Shown here: piece by piece, positions 62,175-64,000 of the stretch
How positions within the stretch are numbered: position 1 is the stretch's first letter
How the letters are laid out: every line of letters starts with the position of its first letter
Source: Kibdelosporangium philippinense
GTDB lineage: Bacteria; Actinomycetota; Actinomycetes; Mycobacteriales; Pseudonocardiaceae
Direction: 5' to 3'
Assembly: GCF_021390435.2 (NCBI RefSeq)
Contig: NZ_JAJVCN010000002.1
Location: 2,232,001-2,296,000 of the forward strand
DNA length: 64,000 nt
Translations under genes and position numbers: made by a program
Notes under the pieces: generated by a model
Databases searched by the model: none
What the model saw: the letters and a program-made list of their open reading frames with translations, nothing else
What the model was told of the DNA's origin: nothing

Positions 62175-62993
62175 GATGGCCTCCTGCAGACGTAGAGCAG
62201 TTCCGTGGCGACCTCGGGAACGGCGACGGCGGAGACCGCGTCCAGCAGCGCCTTGGGCACGCGTTCGACCAGGTCGCGGTACCAGATGGCTGCGGTGTCC
62301 CCGTAGCGGTCCGTGAGCGCGGTCGCCAGGACGTCCGGTGCGGGCGGCAGCAGGCCCAGCACGTTCTCGATGACCAGGCCCGTCTCGCCGATGACCTGCT
62401 CGACCTCGTCTCGCGACCACTCGTAAACATGGACGCGGTACTGCAGCGGGCGCGGCGGGGGGCCGACGGCTGCGGGGGGTGGACAGGTAGAGCACTCCGC
62501 CCGGCGCCAGCGCGGCGGCGGTGTTACGCAGGCTCTGCGCGCCGAGTTCGAACGGCAGATGCTCCAGTGCCGAGGTGTAGAGCGCGATGTCGAACGACGG
62601 CAGCGCTGGCCAGGGCTGGGCCACGTCGCATTCCACCAGGTCCACGGGGAACGGGTCGCCGTACCTCGCGCGCAGAGCCTCGATCCGCTCGCGGGCCTCA
62701 TCGAGGTTGTCCACGCTGATGTCCAGTCCGACGTATCGCGCGATCTTCGGCGCGTAGCGGTAGAGCAGCGGCAGCGCCAGCCCGCGGCCGCAGCACACAT
62801 CCAGCACCCGCGAGTCCGGCGCGCACTGCTCAGCGACGATCAGGTGCTGCAGGAGGTTCATCAGGCCCGACGCCTTGGCTTCACCGCGGCCCAGTGCGTG
62901 GTAGAAGTCGTCCATCTGGTTCGTGCTGTAGGGCCCCACCATCGGGGTTCCTGGCCGGGTCGCGTACTGCTCCGGCAGTTGCGCAGCGTTCAT
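62171..62993 (-). CDS. SAM-dependent methyltransferase, frame-broken in a C/G homopolymer
   Basis: The N-terminal frame from 62993 gives SRVLDVCCGRGLALPLLYRY (SAM motif I), YVGLDIS, DLVECDVAQPWPALPSFDIALYTSALEHLP and LAPGGVLYLSTP. It then leaves family-like sequence. Omitting one base of the G6 run at 62474-62479 (C6 on the coding strand) continues it as AAVGPPPRPLQYRVHVYEWSRDEVEQVIGETGLVIENVLGLLPP to a stop at 62171, which overlaps the next start. The corrected protein is ~273 residues. Since every neighbour is intact, a base-calling error is likely. Confidence 0.8.
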
Positions 62994-63093
62994 CGATGTG
63001 CTCCCTGTGGATCGTCCAGGTGGAGTGCCGGCGCCGCCGTGACGGCGTACCGGCGCGGGTCCGGCCCGCCGGAGTACGTCCGGTTCTGCCCGC

Positions 63094-63696
63094 TCATCCG
63101 TGGTCTCCGCGTTCGTTGGCTTCGACCTCGGATTCGCTGAGCGCGGAGCGGCCCCGCAGCGAGGCTGGCACGATCAGGTCCTCGCTGGTCAGGACCGGCT
63201 CGTTCCACGGGAAGACGACCCAGTCCAGCGTGTCCCACACCCACGTGTCCGGTGTGAAGGCCGACGCCTTGCTGCGGCAGAGCGCTGCGGCACGCACGGC
63301 AGCCGGCGCCAGGTGCGTAGCCAGCCACGGAATCACCGCGCGATAGGTCGAGCCGGTGCCGCAGATGTCGTCGACCAGCAGCACCCGGGCACCGTGATGC
63401 GCCGCCAGCGCCGCATCGGGTTCCTTCGGCAGCTCGACCTTCCCGGTCGCGGGAACGTGCAGGTCGTCGCTGTGATTATGGCGGGCCGTCAGCTCGACAA
63501 CCGGCACGCTGTAGTGGCTGGCGAGCAACTGGGCCAACGGAACTCCCCCGCGCGCGATCCCGACCACCACGTCGGGCGTCGGCTCCTGCCCGGCGATCAA
63601 CGCGGCAGCGGAGGCGAAGGCGTCCTGCGTGAGGCGCCAGATGCGCCGGTGCTCGAAAACGCGCTGTATCACCGCTTTGTCGATGTTCTTGGTCAT
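63094..63696 (-). CDS. Phosphoribosyltransferase
   Basis: The ~200-residue protein has the PRPP-binding signature ARVLLVDDICGTGSTYRAV and an N-terminal VVVGIARGGVPLAQLLASHY, as in purine/xanthine-guanine-type PRTases. The ATG at 63696 shares one base with the stop of the GTP cyclohydrolase (TGATG), so translation is coupled; 63711 is the alternative. It would attach or release ribose-5-phosphate on a base derived within the operon. The 100 bases between it and the methyltransferase hold no gene. Confidence 0.9.
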   Translation of the reverse strand: MTKNIDKAVIQRVFEHRRIWRLTQDAFASAAALIAGQEPTPDVVVGIARGGVPLAQLLASHYSVPVVELTARHNHSDDLHVPATGKVELPKEPDAALAAHHGARVLLVDDICGTGSTYRAVIPWLATHLAPAAVRAAALCRSKASAFTPDTWVWDTLDWVVFPWNEPVLTSEDLIVPASLRGRSALSESEVEANERGDHG

Positions 63697-64000
63697 CAGC
63701 CGACCTGCCATGTGCCGGTGGCGAAAGTGAGAAACTGTTGGGAGAGAACGGGGTCACTGTGAAACCGGCCGCCGGCCTGATGTGTGGTGGTGCGGGCGGT
63801 TTCCATCTGCACTCCCCGTACGCTCATGCACAGATGCGTGCCGCGCACGGTGACAGCCACGTCCGTGCTCTCGATCAATGCAGCGATCTCATCCGCGACT
63901 TGCCGCGTGAACCGCTCCTGCACCTGAAGGCGGCCCGCATGCCGCTGCGCGATCCGGCCGAACTTCGACAGGCCCAGCACCTCGCCATCGGGCACATAGC
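63696..64000 (-). CDS. GTP cyclohydrolase I (FolE-type), partial at window end
   Basis: The visible C-terminal ~100 residues match GTP cyclohydrolase I: VLGLSKFGRIAQRHAGRLQVQERFTRQVADEI and GTHLCMSVRGVQMETARTTTHQAGG. The HLCM Cys is a zinc ligand. The 5' part is beyond the window. The enzyme opens GTP to dihydroneopterin triphosphate, the first step to folate, pterins or 7-deazapurines. As the first visible gene of a non-folate operon it probably supplies a specialised pathway. Confidence 0.9.
   Translation of the reverse strand, partial: YVPDGEVLGLSKFGRIAQRHAGRLQVQERFTRQVADEIAALIESTDVAVTVRGTHLCMSVRGVQMETARTTTHQAGGRFHSDPVLSQQFLTFATGTWQVG

Overview
The window is high-GC actinobacterial DNA, most likely from a Pseudonocardiales species (Amycolatopsis/Kibdelosporangium-like). 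Pointers are an AfsR/SARP regulator, a DUF397 + DUF5753-type regulator pair, a mycothiol-linked Rv2466c-like thiol protein, a DUF2637 protein typical of actinomycete integrative elements, and a family of intergenic palindromes. The genus is a guess.

1-19.5 kb is chromosomal-looking: a PEP-utilising enzyme, regulators (TetR, LysR, AfsR-like), a penicillin-binding-protein homologue with a degenerate active site, a GH18 chitinase, cobF, a ScyD/ScyE-type secreted protein, a tyrosine phosphatase, an MFS exporter and a trypsin-like protease. It also holds many gene remnants: xanthine dehydrogenase, ABC-2 permease, sialidase-like, SDR, a second ScyD-like and an FtsX-like permease. Three copies of a CTCGTGAGTGGTTA palindrome sit between genes.

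19.5-41 kb is a mobile-element landing zone. Two 1656-bp IS1380-family copies lie in opposite orientation, each with its own 4-bp target duplication (CTAG, TTAA). The second is split by a 1518-bp IS701-family element (CTAG duplication). Two 1012-bp IS5-family copies (ACT, ATT duplications) and one 1306-bp IS3-family element (CTCG duplication) follow. A 90-bp non-coding inverted-repeat element with an AGT duplication breaks a secreted-protein gene. An isolated 3' half of tRNA-Lys(CTT) at 28.94 kb marks the probable edge of an integrated element. Removing the insertions restores two frames exactly: a P-loop kinase (182 aa) and a secreted protein (346 aa).

41-54 kb is accessory: a zinc-ribbon/HTH/TPR regulator, a hydrolase, the DUF5753-DUF397 pair, a run of small translationally coupled unknown genes behind a 680-bp hairpin array, a winged-helix/TPR protein, a TauE/SafE-APH-unknown trio, and remnants.

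53.7-64 kb contains two NUDIX hydrolases and a tightly overlapping minus-strand operon. In transcription order it runs: GTP cyclohydrolase I (cut by the window end), phosphoribosyltransferase, methyltransferase, thymidylate-kinase-like protein, radical SAM enzyme, DegT-type aminotransferase, second thymidylate-kinase-like protein, HAD phosphatase, PurC (SAICAR synthase)-like ligase, DEDD exonuclease and an Rv2466c-like protein. I do not recognise it as a described pathway. It looks like a dedicated route to a nucleotide-derived compound.

Several genes carry single-base frame breaks, three of them in C/G homopolymers (1430-1434, 40992-40997, 62474-62479). Base-calling errors should be excluded before calling those genes dead.
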